From positions 1 through 64,000 of the forward strand of contig SVEM01000001.1 in NCBI GenBank assembly GCA_015057375.1: a stretch of DNA of 64,000 bases, in the 5' to 3' direction. Under the pieces are notes generated by a model, which was given only the letters and a program-made list of their open reading frames with translations, was not told where the DNA came from and did not search any database. Position 1 is the stretch's first letter, and each line of letters opens with the position of its first letter. The DNA comes from Lachnospiraceae bacterium (lineage in GTDB: Bacteria > Bacillota > Clostridia > Lachnospirales > Lachnospiraceae). Both the position numbers and the translations under genes were made by a program. This document shows positions 45,327 to 54,776 of this stretch, in pieces.

Positions 45327-47258
45327 CTATTTTACAGTTACTTTTACAACTATCTTCTTTCCAAATGCTTTTACTGTAATCTTAGCTTTTCCTTTTTTAA
45401 GACCTTTTATTACACCCTTCTTATTAACCTTGGCAACTTTAGCCTTTGAAGACTTAAACTTAACCTTAGTCTTAGGTGATACAGTTACTTTAATCTTAGC
45501 TTTCTTACCTTTTTTGATAACAAGCTTTTTCTTAGCAACCTTAAATACATTCTTTACTTCCGGCTGGTTAGTCGGTGGTGTAACAGTAGGATTACCATTA
45601 TTGTTATCTGCAGGCGGTGGTGTAACCGTGACAGCCGCAGCCTTAACAGTTATCTCATATGTTGCACTGACACCTGAGTAATTAACAGTAACTACTTTAA
45701 TTCCTGCTGTTGTCATATCAGGAGCAACAACTTCAAAATCTGTAACAGTCTGAGTACTTCCGTCTCTCATTGTTGCACTTACAACAAGTCCTGTTGCATC
45801 AAATGCATCATTTGCATTAAATTCTTTCTTAGCATTAGCTGCATCTACAGTAATCTCTTTTGCAAGACTCTTTGAAGCAACCCACTCCATAATGGTAACT
45901 TTTTCACCATTCTCATCTTCATAATACTGTCCGTTTGCAAATACAGGAACCCATCCGCCGTTATGTCCTGAATAAACTACGTTATCCCATACAAACTGTC
46001 CTTTAGCAGTATTCTCTGTATCCTGCTCAGCATAATATAACTTGAAACCTTCTGTATCTGATGAATAGAAACGGAATCTGCTTGTAGGGTCATTTGAATT
46101 GTCTTCCATAACCGCACATGCTTTTTCCTTACCACCTGCATTAATAAGCTTCTGATATGATGCGAATGTATATGGATCCATGCTACATGTATAATCAGCC
46201 TCAGAACAGCTTATCCATATAGGAAGATCAACAAGCTTAGCTGCATCTGCATCTGTCATTGCGTATGCCTGACAACATAAGAATGCTGCTGCATACATGT
46301 CAGGACGGCTAAGGATTACTCTTGCTCCCATGTATCCGCCCATTGAAAGTCCGCCTACATAAATACGATTTGTATCAATTCCAGGATTGTTCTCTATAAT
46401 TGAATCAATAAGGCTATTTACAACCTCAAGATATCCTGACTCCGCAGCAAATCCGTTTGTTGGCCATCTGTCCGGTGACTGCGGAAGAAGAACATAAGCT
46501 CCACCACCCATGATATCCTGAATATCTTTGTACGCAAAATTACATTCCGGATACGCATACATCTGAACTCCCTGGTTCTTAAGATCACGTCCGCCACCTT
46601 CGCCCATTCCGTGGAAGAAAATGATAAGCGGGTGCTTATTTCCATCATCTTCCGGAGAATAAAACGCATAATCAACAAAATTATTATTTGCATTAGCAAT
46701 ACTTGTATCTACATGTCTGTCAAGAACAAACTCATCACAAACAAGATTAACTACTTCATGCTGTGAATATGATGTTCCGTTCCATGACACCTTGTATGTA
46801 AGCTTAAGTGGTGTATAGTAATTAGCATAGCTGTATGAACCTGTATGAGCACCCTGAACGCCGCTACCAAACTCAAGTTCGCAGATTATGTAATCACCCT
46901 CATCAACCTTGTTACCTTCAGCGTCAACAGGATAAGCATCCATAACTTTTCTTACACCACTGAAATCCATAGTGTAAGCCTGCTCACTATAATGTTCAGC
47001 AGTAACACTAAAGTTCTCTTTTTTTACATCCGAAGCACTAACTGTCTCGCCAGGATTAATCATTACTCTTGTAACATCCTTACCCCAGTCAAAAGGCTCT
47101 GCAATTACATTGAACTGCCCTGCCTCCGGAAGAGTTTTTGTGCTTGACAAAACTTCCTTCTTCATCTGTGCCGCATCACTATTCTGCCCAACACATAAAC
47201 TGAGCATCAGTGCACCGGCAAACAACATCATCAAATGCTTAATTTTCCCCTTTAACAT
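45327..47258 (-). CDS. Secreted esterase with bacterial Ig-like domains
   Basis: The 643-aa product has a signal peptide (1-30, KGKIKHLMMLFAGALMLSLCVG). An N-terminal beta domain (about 35-170) resembles the Ig-like domain of family 1 esterases. The alpha/beta hydrolase core follows (about 190-460) with FFHGMGEGGG oxyanion region, nucleophile Ser in GGLSMGGYMG (about 305-314), and candidate His in YSGHNGGW. Two Ig-like domains follow: one of Big_3/4 type (about 475-545) and a Lys-rich Big_2-like C-terminal domain (about 570-643). It may be a carbohydrate-ester or feruloyl esterase acting on plant material; the substrate is unproven. It lies just beyond the sigK 3' half. Confidence 0.85.
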   Translation of the reverse strand: MLKGKIKHLMMLFAGALMLSLCVGQNSDAAQMKKEVLSSTKTLPEAGQFNVIAEPFDWGKDVTRVMINPGETVSASDVKKENFSVTAEHYSEQAYTMDFSGVRKVMDAYPVDAEGNKVDEGDYIICELEFGSGVQGAHTGSYSYANYYTPLKLTYKVSWNGTSYSQHEVVNLVCDEFVLDRHVDTSIANANNNFVDYAFYSPEDDGNKHPLIIFFHGMGEGGGRDLKNQGVQMYAYPECNFAYKDIQDIMGGGAYVLLPQSPDRWPTNGFAAESGYLEVVNSLIDSIIENNPGIDTNRIYVGGLSMGGYMGARVILSRPDMYAAAFLCCQAYAMTDADAAKLVDLPIWISCSEADYTCSMDPYTFASYQKLINAGGKEKACAVMEDNSNDPTSRFRFYSSDTEGFKLYYAEQDTENTAKGQFVWDNVVYSGHNGGWVPVFANGQYYEDENGEKVTIMEWVASKSLAKEITVDAANAKKEFNANDAFDATGLVVSATMRDGSTQTVTDFEVVAPDMTTAGIKVVTVNYSGVSATYEITVKAAAVTVTPPPADNNNGNPTVTPPTNQPEVKNVFKVAKKKLVIKKGKKAKIKVTVSPKTKVKFKSSKAKVAKVNKKGVIKGLKKGKAKITVKAFGKKIVVKVTVK

Positions 47259-47321
47259 TTATGGTACCTCCTAAATAAATAATATTAAAATGATACCATA
47301 TTATCCCTTTGTTTTCAATAT

Positions 47322-47741
47322 TCATTGTTGCTCATATGCATCTTTTAATTTCAAAAGAGCTTTCTTTTCTATTCTGCTCACATAACTTCTGCTTATTCCG
47401 AACAATTCTGCAATCTCTCTCTGCGTATACTCTCTCTCTCCATCAGGAATTCCGTATCTCATATAGATAATCTTTTTTTCTCTTTTGGTAAGCACTTTAT
47501 CAATAAATACGCCAAGCCTTGAAAGATTATCCTTTTGCACTATAGTATCCACCATATCTTCTTCCTCGCCTGCCGTGACATCAATGAGGCTTATTTCATT
47601 TCCTTCTTTATCCGCCCCGATCGACTCGTTCAAGTATACTTCTTTTGACAGTTTCTTTTCACTCCGAAACACCATTAGAAGCTCATTAGCTATACAACTG
47701 ATTTCGGAAATATATAGTTGCATATGTTCCGTCCCATTCAA
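47322..47741 (-). pseudogene. sigK: sigK 3' half (sigma-K regions 3-4), separated from the 5' half by a skin-like element
   Basis: The frame is 139 codons, but only the part from about 47696 to 47322 is sigma sequence: NELLMVFRSEKKLSKEVYL, GADKEGNEISLIDV, then region 4 LTKREKKIIYMRYG and helix-turn-helix REIAELFGISRSYVSRIEKKAL. It corresponds to SpoIIIC of B. subtilis. The ORF's first ATG lies inside the recombinase gene in another frame and has no role in sigma-K. Joining to the half at 58927-59256 across the 13-bp core gives a single frame. I class it as a split gene, not dead, because the element is excisable in principle. Confidence 0.92.
47684..47696 (-). other. Skin element attachment core, downstream copy
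   Basis: The minus-strand core TGTATAGCTAATG lies at the junction of the element and the sigK 3' half. It matches the upstream copy at 58968-58980 in 12 of 13 bases. It contains the TAA stop of the recombinase gene. Confidence 0.8.
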
Positions 47742-49011
47742 TTTTTTCTACCAATCTGTCAATAAAAATGCGTATATTTTCGTGCGAAATATGTGTATTT
47801 TCTTTTTCAACAAATAAATTGATATGCGCAAATATCTGATTATCAAGGCTGTTTCCGGACACATTTATCTGATTACAAGTACTCCCTCGGCTACATCGTT
47901 TATTTTCACACAAATAATAAAATTTCCTTGTATTATCTGCATTTATCGTTCCGGTAGTTTTAGGTTGCATATACCCTCCGCATTTTTTACATATAAGAAC
48001 ACCTGATAATAGTGCGTTGCTTTTATATGCTATATGTCTTTTGTCACATGCCAAAACTCCAATAATTTTCTGAACCTGAATCCATGTATTACTGTCAATT
48101 ATCCCCTCATGTTCACCTACTGCAATTATCCAGTCTTTATAGTACTTCATCCTTCCTTCGCCATTTTTTTTCTCATTATGCTTGTTATATGCAATAAGTC
48201 CGTGTTTTCCATCAAACAGCTCTCTTTCTGAATATATGGAATAATCGTTTTTGACAAGATATTCATATACATCATTATCCGCCGTACAATATACAGGATT
48301 GGTAAGGATATATCTTATTGAATAATATCCGTACTCAGAGCCTTTTTTTGTATATATTCTTTTTTCTGCAAGATATTTCATGACACCGGTATAGCTTTTG
48401 AACTTTACATAACAATCATATATCAATTTAATTTTATCTGATTCTTCTTTACACAAATCAAGAATGTAATAGCTTCTTTTCTTGCCCGATACGTCTTCGT
48501 ATATAACCTTTTTGCTTATATATCCCGTTGGTGTTTCCCCGCCAAGCCAATACCCCTGTCTTGCAAGACTTCTTAAACTGTCAGATATTCTTTCTGCTAT
48601 GGTTTCTCTTTCAAGCTGTGCAAAAACACTTGCAATATGAAGCATTGCACGTCCCATAGGTGTTGTTGTGTCAAAGTTTTCTCTGACACTTATAAACTTG
48701 ATTCCCATACTTCCTAAAAGTTCAATAAATCCCGAAAAGTCCGATACAGACCTGCTTACTCTGTCCAGTCTGTAACAAATAAGTATATCAATCCTATTAT
48801 TTTTTGCATACGAAAGAAGCTTGCTCATTCCCGGTCGCCTCATATTACTTCCTGAATATCCCTCATCCTCATATACAAGAAAAGAAATATCATTGCATAA
48901 AAAATGCAGCCTTATATATTCCCTGCATATCTCAATCTGATTCTCAAGTGAATCTCCTTTGCCTGTAAAACGGCTTTTTCTGGAATATATGGCTACAACA
49001 AGACTGCTCAT
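47686..49011 (-). CDS. Large serine recombinase of the sigK skin element (SpoIVCA-like)
   Basis: The 441-aa protein is a serine integrase. The catalytic domain begins VVAIYSRKSRFTGKGDSLENQI, with Ser11 as nucleophile, followed by YRLDRVSRSVSDFSGFIELL and GRAMLHIASVFAQLERETIAERI. The recombinase domain (about 150-260) follows. A zinc ribbon CKKCGGY...CENKRCSRG (about 335-372) and a coiled-coil-like end (QIFAHINLFVEKENTH) complete it. The last codons and TAA lie in the attachment core. The ATG overlaps the stop of a 47-aa ORF, with AAGGAGG ahead of it. By position it should join the sigK halves in the mother cell. Confidence 0.93.
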   Translation of the reverse strand: MSSLVVAIYSRKSRFTGKGDSLENQIEICREYIRLHFLCNDISFLVYEDEGYSGSNMRRPGMSKLLSYAKNNRIDILICYRLDRVSRSVSDFSGFIELLGSMGIKFISVRENFDTTTPMGRAMLHIASVFAQLERETIAERISDSLRSLARQGYWLGGETPTGYISKKVIYEDVSGKKRSYYILDLCKEESDKIKLIYDCYVKFKSYTGVMKYLAEKRIYTKKGSEYGYYSIRYILTNPVYCTADNDVYEYLVKNDYSIYSERELFDGKHGLIAYNKHNEKKNGEGRMKYYKDWIIAVGEHEGIIDSNTWIQVQKIIGVLACDKRHIAYKSNALLSGVLICKKCGGYMQPKTTGTINADNTRKFYYLCENKRCSRGSTCNQINVSGNSLDNQIFAHINLFVEKENTHISHENIRIFIDRLVEKIEWDGTYATIYFRNQLYS

Positions 49012-49151
49012 TTACTATCCTCCTTAACACAGCTTGTATTCTTAATGGACAGTTCAATGAGCAGTTCATTTACTTTGTTTATAATATTTTCTTCTGATAA
49101 TCCTTCCGGTATTATATGCTTTATCTTTGGCACGGCAGACTTTCTTGCCAT
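49008..49151 (-). CDS. 47-aa protein overlapping the recombinase start; candidate excision helper
   Basis: ATG at 49149-49151 gives MARKSAVPKIKHIIPEGLSEENIINKVNELLIELSI and a short tail; TGA overlaps the recombinase ATG (ATGA). GGAG precedes it at about 10 bases. It is basic at the N-terminus then helical and acidic. Its coupling to the recombinase makes a role as a directionality factor possible, by analogy with the small protein needed for skin excision in C. difficile; this is inference only. Confidence 0.6.
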   Translation of the reverse strand: MARKSAVPKIKHIIPEGLSEENIINKVNELLIELSIKNTSCVKEDSK

Positions 49152-49208
49152 ACTCACTATACTCCGAATTAGATATAATCAGTTATATTTTATTATAGTT
49201 TATTATAT

Positions 49209-49562
49209 TTATTCTTCATTTTCGTCTGTTGTAATTTCCTCTGTTATATTTTCTTCTGCAATATTTTCTTCTATTGCATCTTCCGAATATTCCTCTTCAG
49301 AAAAATCAGCTTTACCGCCCTTATACTCACCCTTAATAATGCCTTTTAAGGATATAATGGCAACTGCAAGACCAACAGCCATGAAAATAATCGACGCTAT
49401 AATAAGAACCGGAACCGGCATACTGCTGTTACTTACCTTATCAGCATTACTTATATAGCTTTCAATAAGAGAATATGCAAGATAAACAAGATATCCTCCG
49501 ATTAACATTCTAATGAAAAGCATATTTTTTGAATAATAATACTTCTTTTTTTCATTATTCAT
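49209..49562 (-). CDS. Small membrane protein with acidic tail
   Basis: The 117-aa product has two hydrophobic segments (about 14-34 and 50-72) and a very acidic C-terminus (EEEYSEDAIEENIAEENITEE). I recognise no named family. It is preceded by GGAG at 7 bases and is separated from the permease by a hairpin at 49595-49649, so it is probably its own transcription unit. It lies in the sigK intervening element, between transporter and recombinase. Confidence 0.65.
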   Translation of the reverse strand: MNNEKKKYYYSKNMLFIRMLIGGYLVYLAYSLIESYISNADKVSNSSMPVPVLIIASIIFMAVGLAVAIISLKGIIKGEYKGGKADFSEEEYSEDAIEENIAEENITEEITTDENEE

Positions 49563-49594
49563 TCTTATTTCTCCAATAAATACTTAAAATTAAT

Positions 49595-49649
49595 ATTACC
49601 TTTTTTATGCCTGTGAAACGCAGTGGAATACGTGCATAAAAAAGGTAAT
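49595..49649 (-). terminator. Hairpin ending the sugar transporter operon
   Basis: ATTACCTTTTTTATGC (49595-49610) pairs perfectly over 16 bp with GCATAAAAAAGGTAAT (49634-49649). It lies 9 bases after the permease stop. The following T-run is weak, but the long stem and placement suggest a terminator or mRNA 3' stabiliser. Confidence 0.6.
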
Positions 49650-49658
49650 TATTAAATT

Positions 49659-50837
49659 TTAATTCTTCTGTCTCTTAGATACAACGTCGAAGATTACGGC
49701 AAGGAGAAGTACTCCACCTTTAACAACCTTCTGCCAGTTAGCATCCACACCACTGATGTTCATACCAAGGTTGATTATACCCATGAGTGTTGCACCAAGG
49801 ATAACTCCAGGAACTGTACCAACTCCACCGTATGCTGATGCTCCACCGATAAAACATGAACCGATAGCATCCATCTCGTAGTTCTGTCCGTATGTAGGCT
49901 GTGAAGATGACATTCTTGCTATTGTAAGAAGTGCTGCAAGAGCTGAAAGGAATCCCATGTTTGTATAAGCTATGAAATAAATCTTATTAGTATTGATACC
50001 TGAAAGCTTTGTTGCTTTTTCGTTACCACCTACTGCATAGAAATATCTACCTGTTGTAGTTTTAGATGTTATGTAACTATATACTACAACAACGATTAAT
50101 ACCCATACAAGCGCTGATGGAACACCCTTATACTGTGAAAGCTTTATACTTACAAAAATGATAACCGCACATATTACAACCATCTTTACAATCTCACCTT
50201 TAAGCGGTTTAACAGCATATCCTTTTTTGATTTTTGATACTCTTCCTTTTAACAAAAGAAGTACATATAATATACATGCAAGAGCACCTACTATAAGTGC
50301 AAGCACGTTAACTCCGCTTATGTTAAAGAACGGAAGATCCGGAATATAACAGTTAGCTCCACCACCGAATATCTTAATAAATGTTTCGTCATTAAGTGAT
50401 ACTGTCATACCATCAAGTACAATGTTAGATAAACCTCTGAATATAAGCATACCTGAAAGTGTAACGATGAACGGTGGAACTCTTACATAGGCAATCCAGT
50501 AAGCCTGGAAAGCACCGATTAAAGTACCTAAAGCAATAACTATTAAACTTGCAACAATACCATTCATACCCCATGATTCCATGGCTACGGCTCCGACTGC
50601 ACCAACAAAACATACTACCGAACCTACAGAAAGGTCGATGTTACCACCGGTAAGAATCGGAAGAAGCATACCTGTTGCAAGTACAAACACATATGCATTC
50701 TGTGCTATAAGGTTTGCCACGTTCTGAGGAAGAAGTAATCCTCCGTTTGTTGTAATTGTAAAGAATATAATTACAAGTACAAGGGCAATTACCATTGTAT
50801 ACTTTTTCAAAAAATCTGCTACATTTATCTTATTCAT
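49659..50837 (-). CDS. mmsB: Multiple-monosaccharide ABC transporter permease (MmsB/GguB-like)
   Basis: The 392-aa product has about ten membrane segments and the branched-chain-amino-acid/ribose permease family pattern: LATGMLLPILTGGNIDLSVGSVVCF (about 54-78), PPFIVTLSGMLIFRGLSN, and the cytoplasmic ATPase contact GGNEKATKLSGINTNKIYF (about 271-289). The sequence is longer than RbsC, as is typical for MmsB/XylH. Substrate class is aldose sugars. Starts 29 bp after the ATPase, after GGAGG. Confidence 0.88.
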   Translation of the reverse strand: MNKINVADFLKKYTMVIALVLVIIFFTITTNGGLLLPQNVANLIAQNAYVFVLATGMLLPILTGGNIDLSVGSVVCFVGAVGAVAMESWGMNGIVASLIVIALGTLIGAFQAYWIAYVRVPPFIVTLSGMLIFRGLSNIVLDGMTVSLNDETFIKIFGGGANCYIPDLPFFNISGVNVLALIVGALACILYVLLLLKGRVSKIKKGYAVKPLKGEIVKMVVICAVIIFVSIKLSQYKGVPSALVWVLIVVVVYSYITSKTTTGRYFYAVGGNEKATKLSGINTNKIYFIAYTNMGFLSALAALLTIARMSSSQPTYGQNYEMDAIGSCFIGGASAYGGVGTVPGVILGATLMGIINLGMNISGVDANWQKVVKGGVLLLAVIFDVVSKRQKN

Positions 50838-50865
50838 AGTAACCTCCAGTTATAAATATAAATCA

Positions 50866-52398
50866 TTACTTGCCTGAACTGATTATCATTCCCATAATCG
50901 ATTCCTGAGTTGCTTCTTTGGCATCAAGCTCACCAACTATACGTCCTTCATTCATGACATATATTCTGTCTGACATTCCAAGAACCTCTGGCAATTCGGA
51001 AGATATCATAATAACTGATTTACCTTCCTTAGCAAGTTCATTAATGATACAGTATATTTCATACTTAGCACCTACATCGATACCTCTTGTAGGTTCATCA
51101 AGTATAAGCACATCTGGACCTGCAAACATCCATTTTGCAAGCAATACCTTCTGCTGATTACCACCACTCAGATTACCTACAAGCTGTTCAACTGTAGGTG
51201 TCTTGGTATTAAGTTTTATACGGTATTCTTCTGCTACCGCATACTCCTTATCCTGATCAATAACAGCATTACTGCTTACACCGGCCATGTTGGCAAGTGT
51301 TGTGTTGTGTTTAATTGATGAACTAAGTATAAGACCATTACCTTTACGGTCTTCAGTAACATAAGCAAGACCATGATCAATGGCATCTCTGGAGTTTTTA
51401 AGTACAACTTTTTCTCCGTTAATGAAAAGTTCTCCGCTTATGTTGGTACCATAACTCTTACCAAACACACTCATGGCAAGCTCAGTACGACCTGCACCCA
51501 TAAGTCCAGATATACCAACAACCTCTCCTCTTCTTACATTGATGGAGACATCATCTACAACCTTACGCTCTGTAAATAACGGATGGTATACATTCCAGTT
51601 TTTAACTTCAAGACACACATCACCAATCTCAACATCATGTCTCTTAGGGAAACGGTCAGCTATCTCTCGACCAACCATTCCTTTTATAATTCTATCTTCA
51701 CTTACATCGTCTGTCTTTTTATCTAAAGTCTCAATTGTAGAACCATCTCTTATTACCGTAATATGATCGGCAACATAAGATACTTCGTTCAATTTATGAG
51801 ATATAATTATCGAAGTCAGTCCTTCCTTCTTAAAGCTGATAAGCAAATCCAAAAGCGCCTTTGAATCAGCCTCATTAAGTGATGAGGTAGGCTCATCAAG
51901 AATAAGAAGTTTTGCATTTTTAGCAAGCGCCTTTGCAATCTCAACAAGCTGCTGTTTGCCGACACCTATATCTTTTATCAATACATGCGATGACTCGTCA
52001 AGACCTACCGTTTTGAGATACTTATCTGCCTCGCCATAAGTTTCATCCCAATTGATAGCATAACTCTTACCACGTTCATTACCAAGAAACAGATTCTCCC
52101 CGATTGACATATAAGGAATAAGCGCAAGCTCCTGATGAATAATAACTATTCCCTTTGCTTCACTATCTTTGATATTGTTAAACTTACATATCTCACCGTT
52201 ATATACAATATCACCCTCATAAGTACCATATGGATATGTTCCACTAAGTACATTCATCAACGTGGATTTTCCGGCACCATTCTCTCCTACGAGAGCATGT
52301 ATCTCGCCCTCTTCCACCTTGAGATTAACATTATCTAATGCTTTAACGCCGGGGAATGTTTTAGTAATATTTTTCATTTCCAAAATAATATTAGCCAA
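50866..52398 (-). CDS. mmsA: Multiple-monosaccharide ABC transporter ATPase (MmsA/GguA-like)
   Basis: The 510-aa protein has two ABC domains: Walker [10 protein letters not shown] (about 38-46), the Q-loop IIHQELALI, signature region [15 protein letters not shown] and Walker [12 protein letters not shown] in domain 1; in domain 2 the P-loop is GLMGAGRTE (non-canonical, normal for this family), signature [14 protein letters not shown] and Walker [17 protein letters not shown]. The start is TTG after AGGAGGA. It powers sugar import with the permease and ChvE-like protein. Confidence 0.9.
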   Translation of the reverse strand: MANIILEMKNITKTFPGVKALDNVNLKVEEGEIHALVGENGAGKSTLMNVLSGTYPYGTYEGDIVYNGEICKFNNIKDSEAKGIVIIHQELALIPYMSIGENLFLGNERGKSYAINWDETYGEADKYLKTVGLDESSHVLIKDIGVGKQQLVEIAKALAKNAKLLILDEPTSSLNEADSKALLDLLISFKKEGLTSIIISHKLNEVSYVADHITVIRDGSTIETLDKKTDDVSEDRIIKGMVGREIADRFPKRHDVEIGDVCLEVKNWNVYHPLFTERKVVDDVSINVRRGEVVGISGLMGAGRTELAMSVFGKSYGTNISGELFINGEKVVLKNSRDAIDHGLAYVTEDRKGNGLILSSSIKHNTTLANMAGVSSNAVIDQDKEYAVAEEYRIKLNTKTPTVEQLVGNLSGGNQQKVLLAKWMFAGPDVLILDEPTRGIDVGAKYEIYCIINELAKEGKSVIMISSELPEVLGMSDRIYVMNEGRIVGELDAKEATQESIMGMIISSGK

Positions 52399-52493
52399 AG
52401 AAAAATCCTCCTACTCTGTAGCATTACATTAATCAAGGCGAGCAGTTACCAACCACCCGCCTTGCAATTGTTGTTACATAATACTATCTAAAA

Positions 52494-53555
52494 TTATTTT
52501 AAATCTTCCTCTTTATAGTATCCTGAATCGATAAGGAGCTCTTTGTAGTTGTTGATATCAGCAAATACTGGCTCACAGAGATATGAAGGTACAACGTGAT
52601 CTCCGTTATCATATGTCTCTGTATCATTAATCTCAGGCTCTTTACCCTGCATGATAGCGTCAACCATTCCTACAACCTTGCCAGCAAGTGTACGAGTATC
52701 TTTGAAGATTGACATTGACTGCTTACCATCGATCATATTCTTAACGCTTGCGATATCACAGTCCTGACCTGTAAGAACAGGATATTTTCCTTCGTAGTTA
52801 GACTCAAGGGCGTTAGCAACACCAAGTGCTGTTGAGTCGTTAGAAGCTAATACAGCATCAAGCTGTGTTCCATCAGCATAGTATGTTGAAAGAATTGTCT
52901 CGAATCTTGCCTGAGCTTTTGCTGTATCCCAGTCAGGAGTAGCAACTTCGTCTTTTGTCATCTGACCTGATGGGCAAACAAGTGTACCAGCATCAATGTA
53001 TGGCTGAAGAACGTCCATAGCTCCGCCGAAGAAGAAGTTAACATTGTTGTCACCTGGGTCACCAGTTACAAACTCGATGTTATATGTCTTGTCGCCTGCA
53101 TTGTCAAGATCAAGAGCTGACTTTATGTACTCACCCTGTTTCTGACCAACCATGTAGTTATCAAATGTTGCATAGTATGAAACTGCTGATGAGTTCATGA
53201 TAAGTCTGTCATAAGCAATAACTTTGATACCAGCTTCTTCAGCCTGGCTCATAACTGTTCCGAGTGACTCACCGTTGATAGAAGCTACAACGAGAACCTT
53301 ACATCCGTTTGAAATCATGTTCTCAATCTGAGAAACCTGCTGAGCTATGTCGTTAGCTGCATACTGAAGATCAACAGAATATCCTGCCTCTTCAAGTTTC
53401 TGTTTCATGTTGTCTCCGTCCTGAACCCATCTCTGAAGATCTTTTGTAGGCATTGCTACACCAACGAGATCTCCGCCTTTCTTTGCGCCGCCACAAGCTG
53501 TGAGGGAAAGAACCATTGTTGCTGTTAAAACAGCTGCTAAAATTTTCTTAAACAT
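52494..53555 (-). CDS. chvE: Sugar-binding lipoprotein, ChvE/XylF-like
   Basis: The 353-aa product has a lipoprotein signal with LTAC lipobox (Cys21). The mature part is a periplasmic-binding-protein fold type I: VGVAMPTKDLQRWVQDGDNMK (about 31-51), VVASINGESLGTVM, KVIAYDRLIMNSSAVSYYATFDNYMVGQ (about 120-147), VLASNDSTALGVANAL and PVLTGQDCD. ChvE-type proteins bind glucose, galactose, arabinose, xylose and related sugars. GGAGG precedes the ATG. A TAGGAC-TATGT-GTCCTA dyad lies 28 bp upstream. Confidence 0.9.
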   Translation of the reverse strand: MFKKILAAVLTATMVLSLTACGGAKKGGDLVGVAMPTKDLQRWVQDGDNMKQKLEEAGYSVDLQYAANDIAQQVSQIENMISNGCKVLVVASINGESLGTVMSQAEEAGIKVIAYDRLIMNSSAVSYYATFDNYMVGQKQGEYIKSALDLDNAGDKTYNIEFVTGDPGDNNVNFFFGGAMDVLQPYIDAGTLVCPSGQMTKDEVATPDWDTAKAQARFETILSTYYADGTQLDAVLASNDSTALGVANALESNYEGKYPVLTGQDCDIASVKNMIDGKQSMSIFKDTRTLAGKVVGMVDAIMQGKEPEINDTETYDNGDHVVPSYLCEPVFADINNYKELLIDSGYYKEEDLK

Positions 53556-53583
53556 TAAACTTTACCTCCTATTGGTTTGTTTA

Positions 53584-53600
53584 TAGGACTATGTGTCCTA
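53584..53600. promoter_or_regulatory. Hyphenated dyad in the chvE leader
   Basis: TAGGAC-TATGT-GTCCTA, a perfect 6-bp inverted repeat with a 5-base loop, lies between the YesN-lipoprotein gene and the chvE start, just upstream of the ribosome binding site. It may be an operator or an mRNA hairpin. Confidence 0.35.
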
Positions 53601-53750
53601 CCTGAGATATATGTTATCACATAATAATTATTTAATAAATAGCATAAATTTGTAATTTTATGTTTAGTTTTTTGACAACACACTTCATATTTTTTGTTAT
53701 CACTAGTATTATTTTGTCATTCCACACCACGATGTCAATTTTGTGCTGTT

Positions 53751-54776
53751 CTATTCCTTTACATTAAGATAAACCTCATCCTTTAAATGAAAACCTCCTG
53801 CGATTATGACCTTGTCAATGTTATTTTTATCTACAGCAACAGGCTCAATAAGAACTTCTTCCATATCAATGCTTTCAACATTGTTTTCTCTGTACTTCTG
53901 TGCAATGTAAACACTTGCCTCTGCTGCTTTTTCCGCAAGAATGTCTATAGGTTTATACACCGTCATAAGCTGTGTTCCCTCTACAATATGCTGGCATGCT
54001 TCAAGGTCAGCATCCTGTGCAACAACAGGTATATCTCCTGCCATTCCGTTCTCAGACAAAAACTTTGTAACTTGTGTCGCTATACTGTCATTTCCGCACA
54101 TGATACCATCTATTTCATATATAATATCACTATTATTTTCAAGATACTCGTACGCATATTCAGCACGCCAGTTTTCTACATGTAGGATATCAACTATCTC
54201 AATATCATTGCCGGATATTTTGTCCATGAAGCCTTTTTCTATCATCTTAATATTGTTGTCAGTAGTAGGTCCGGTAAGCATAATATACTTCCCTTCACAT
54301 CCCGTAGCTTTCATAAGTGATCCTGCCATCAGTTCCCCGACATACCTATTATCAAAAGATATATACAAATCTATGTCTGCATCATTTATCAGTCTGTCAT
54401 AAGCAATCACTGCTATTCCCTTCTTCTTTGCTTCTGTTACAATATCCGAAAGGCCGTCACAATCAGCTGCAACTATAACAAGCGCATCCACATTTTTACT
54501 TATAAGATACCTTAACTGTTCACGCTGTGTTTCAAGACTTCCGTTTGCATTCTGAACATTTACCTCTGCCCCGAGTGTCGCCGCCTTGGACACAAATATA
54601 TCTCTGTCCCTTGTCCATCTTTCAAGTACAAATGAATCAAAACTGAGACCAATCTGTATGGTTTCGTTTGCATTATCATTTTCTGTGCCGGTTTCATTTT
54701 TATTTTCACAACCTGATAAAACCTGAACAATAAGAAGAATTAACAAACATACATATATCAGGATCTTTTTCTTCAC
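53751..54776 (-). CDS. Second sugar-binding lipoprotein (XylF-like)
   Basis: The 341-aa product has a lipoprotein signal with LSGC lipobox (Cys22). The binding fold has GLSFDSFVLERWTRDRDIF (about 47-65), LVIVAADCDGLSDIV, GIAVIAYDRLINDADIDLYISFDNRYVGEL (about 122-151) and VVAQDADLEACQ. It resembles the ChvE-like protein, but sits with the sensor genes: its ATG overlaps the YesN-like stop (4 bp). In Clostridia such binding proteins can present sugar to a YesM/LytS-like kinase; that role is inferred here. Confidence 0.85.
   Translation of the reverse strand: MKKKILIYVCLLILLIVQVLSGCENKNETGTENDNANETIQIGLSFDSFVLERWTRDRDIFVSKAATLGAEVNVQNANGSLETQREQLRYLISKNVDALVIVAADCDGLSDIVTEAKKKGIAVIAYDRLINDADIDLYISFDNRYVGELMAGSLMKATGCEGKYIMLTGPTTDNNIKMIEKGFMDKISGNDIEIVDILHVENWRAEYAYEYLENNSDIIYEIDGIMCGNDSIATQVTKFLSENGMAGDIPVVAQDADLEACQHIVEGTQLMTVYKPIDILAEKAAEASVYIAQKYRENNVESIDMEEVLIEPVAVDKNNIDKVIIAGGFHLKDEVYLNVKE

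Noticed and set aside
47697..47741. Independent start for the sigK 3' half (MNGTEHMQLYIS)
   Set aside because: These codons lie in the recombinase gene in another frame and precede the attachment core; they are not homologous to sigma factors.
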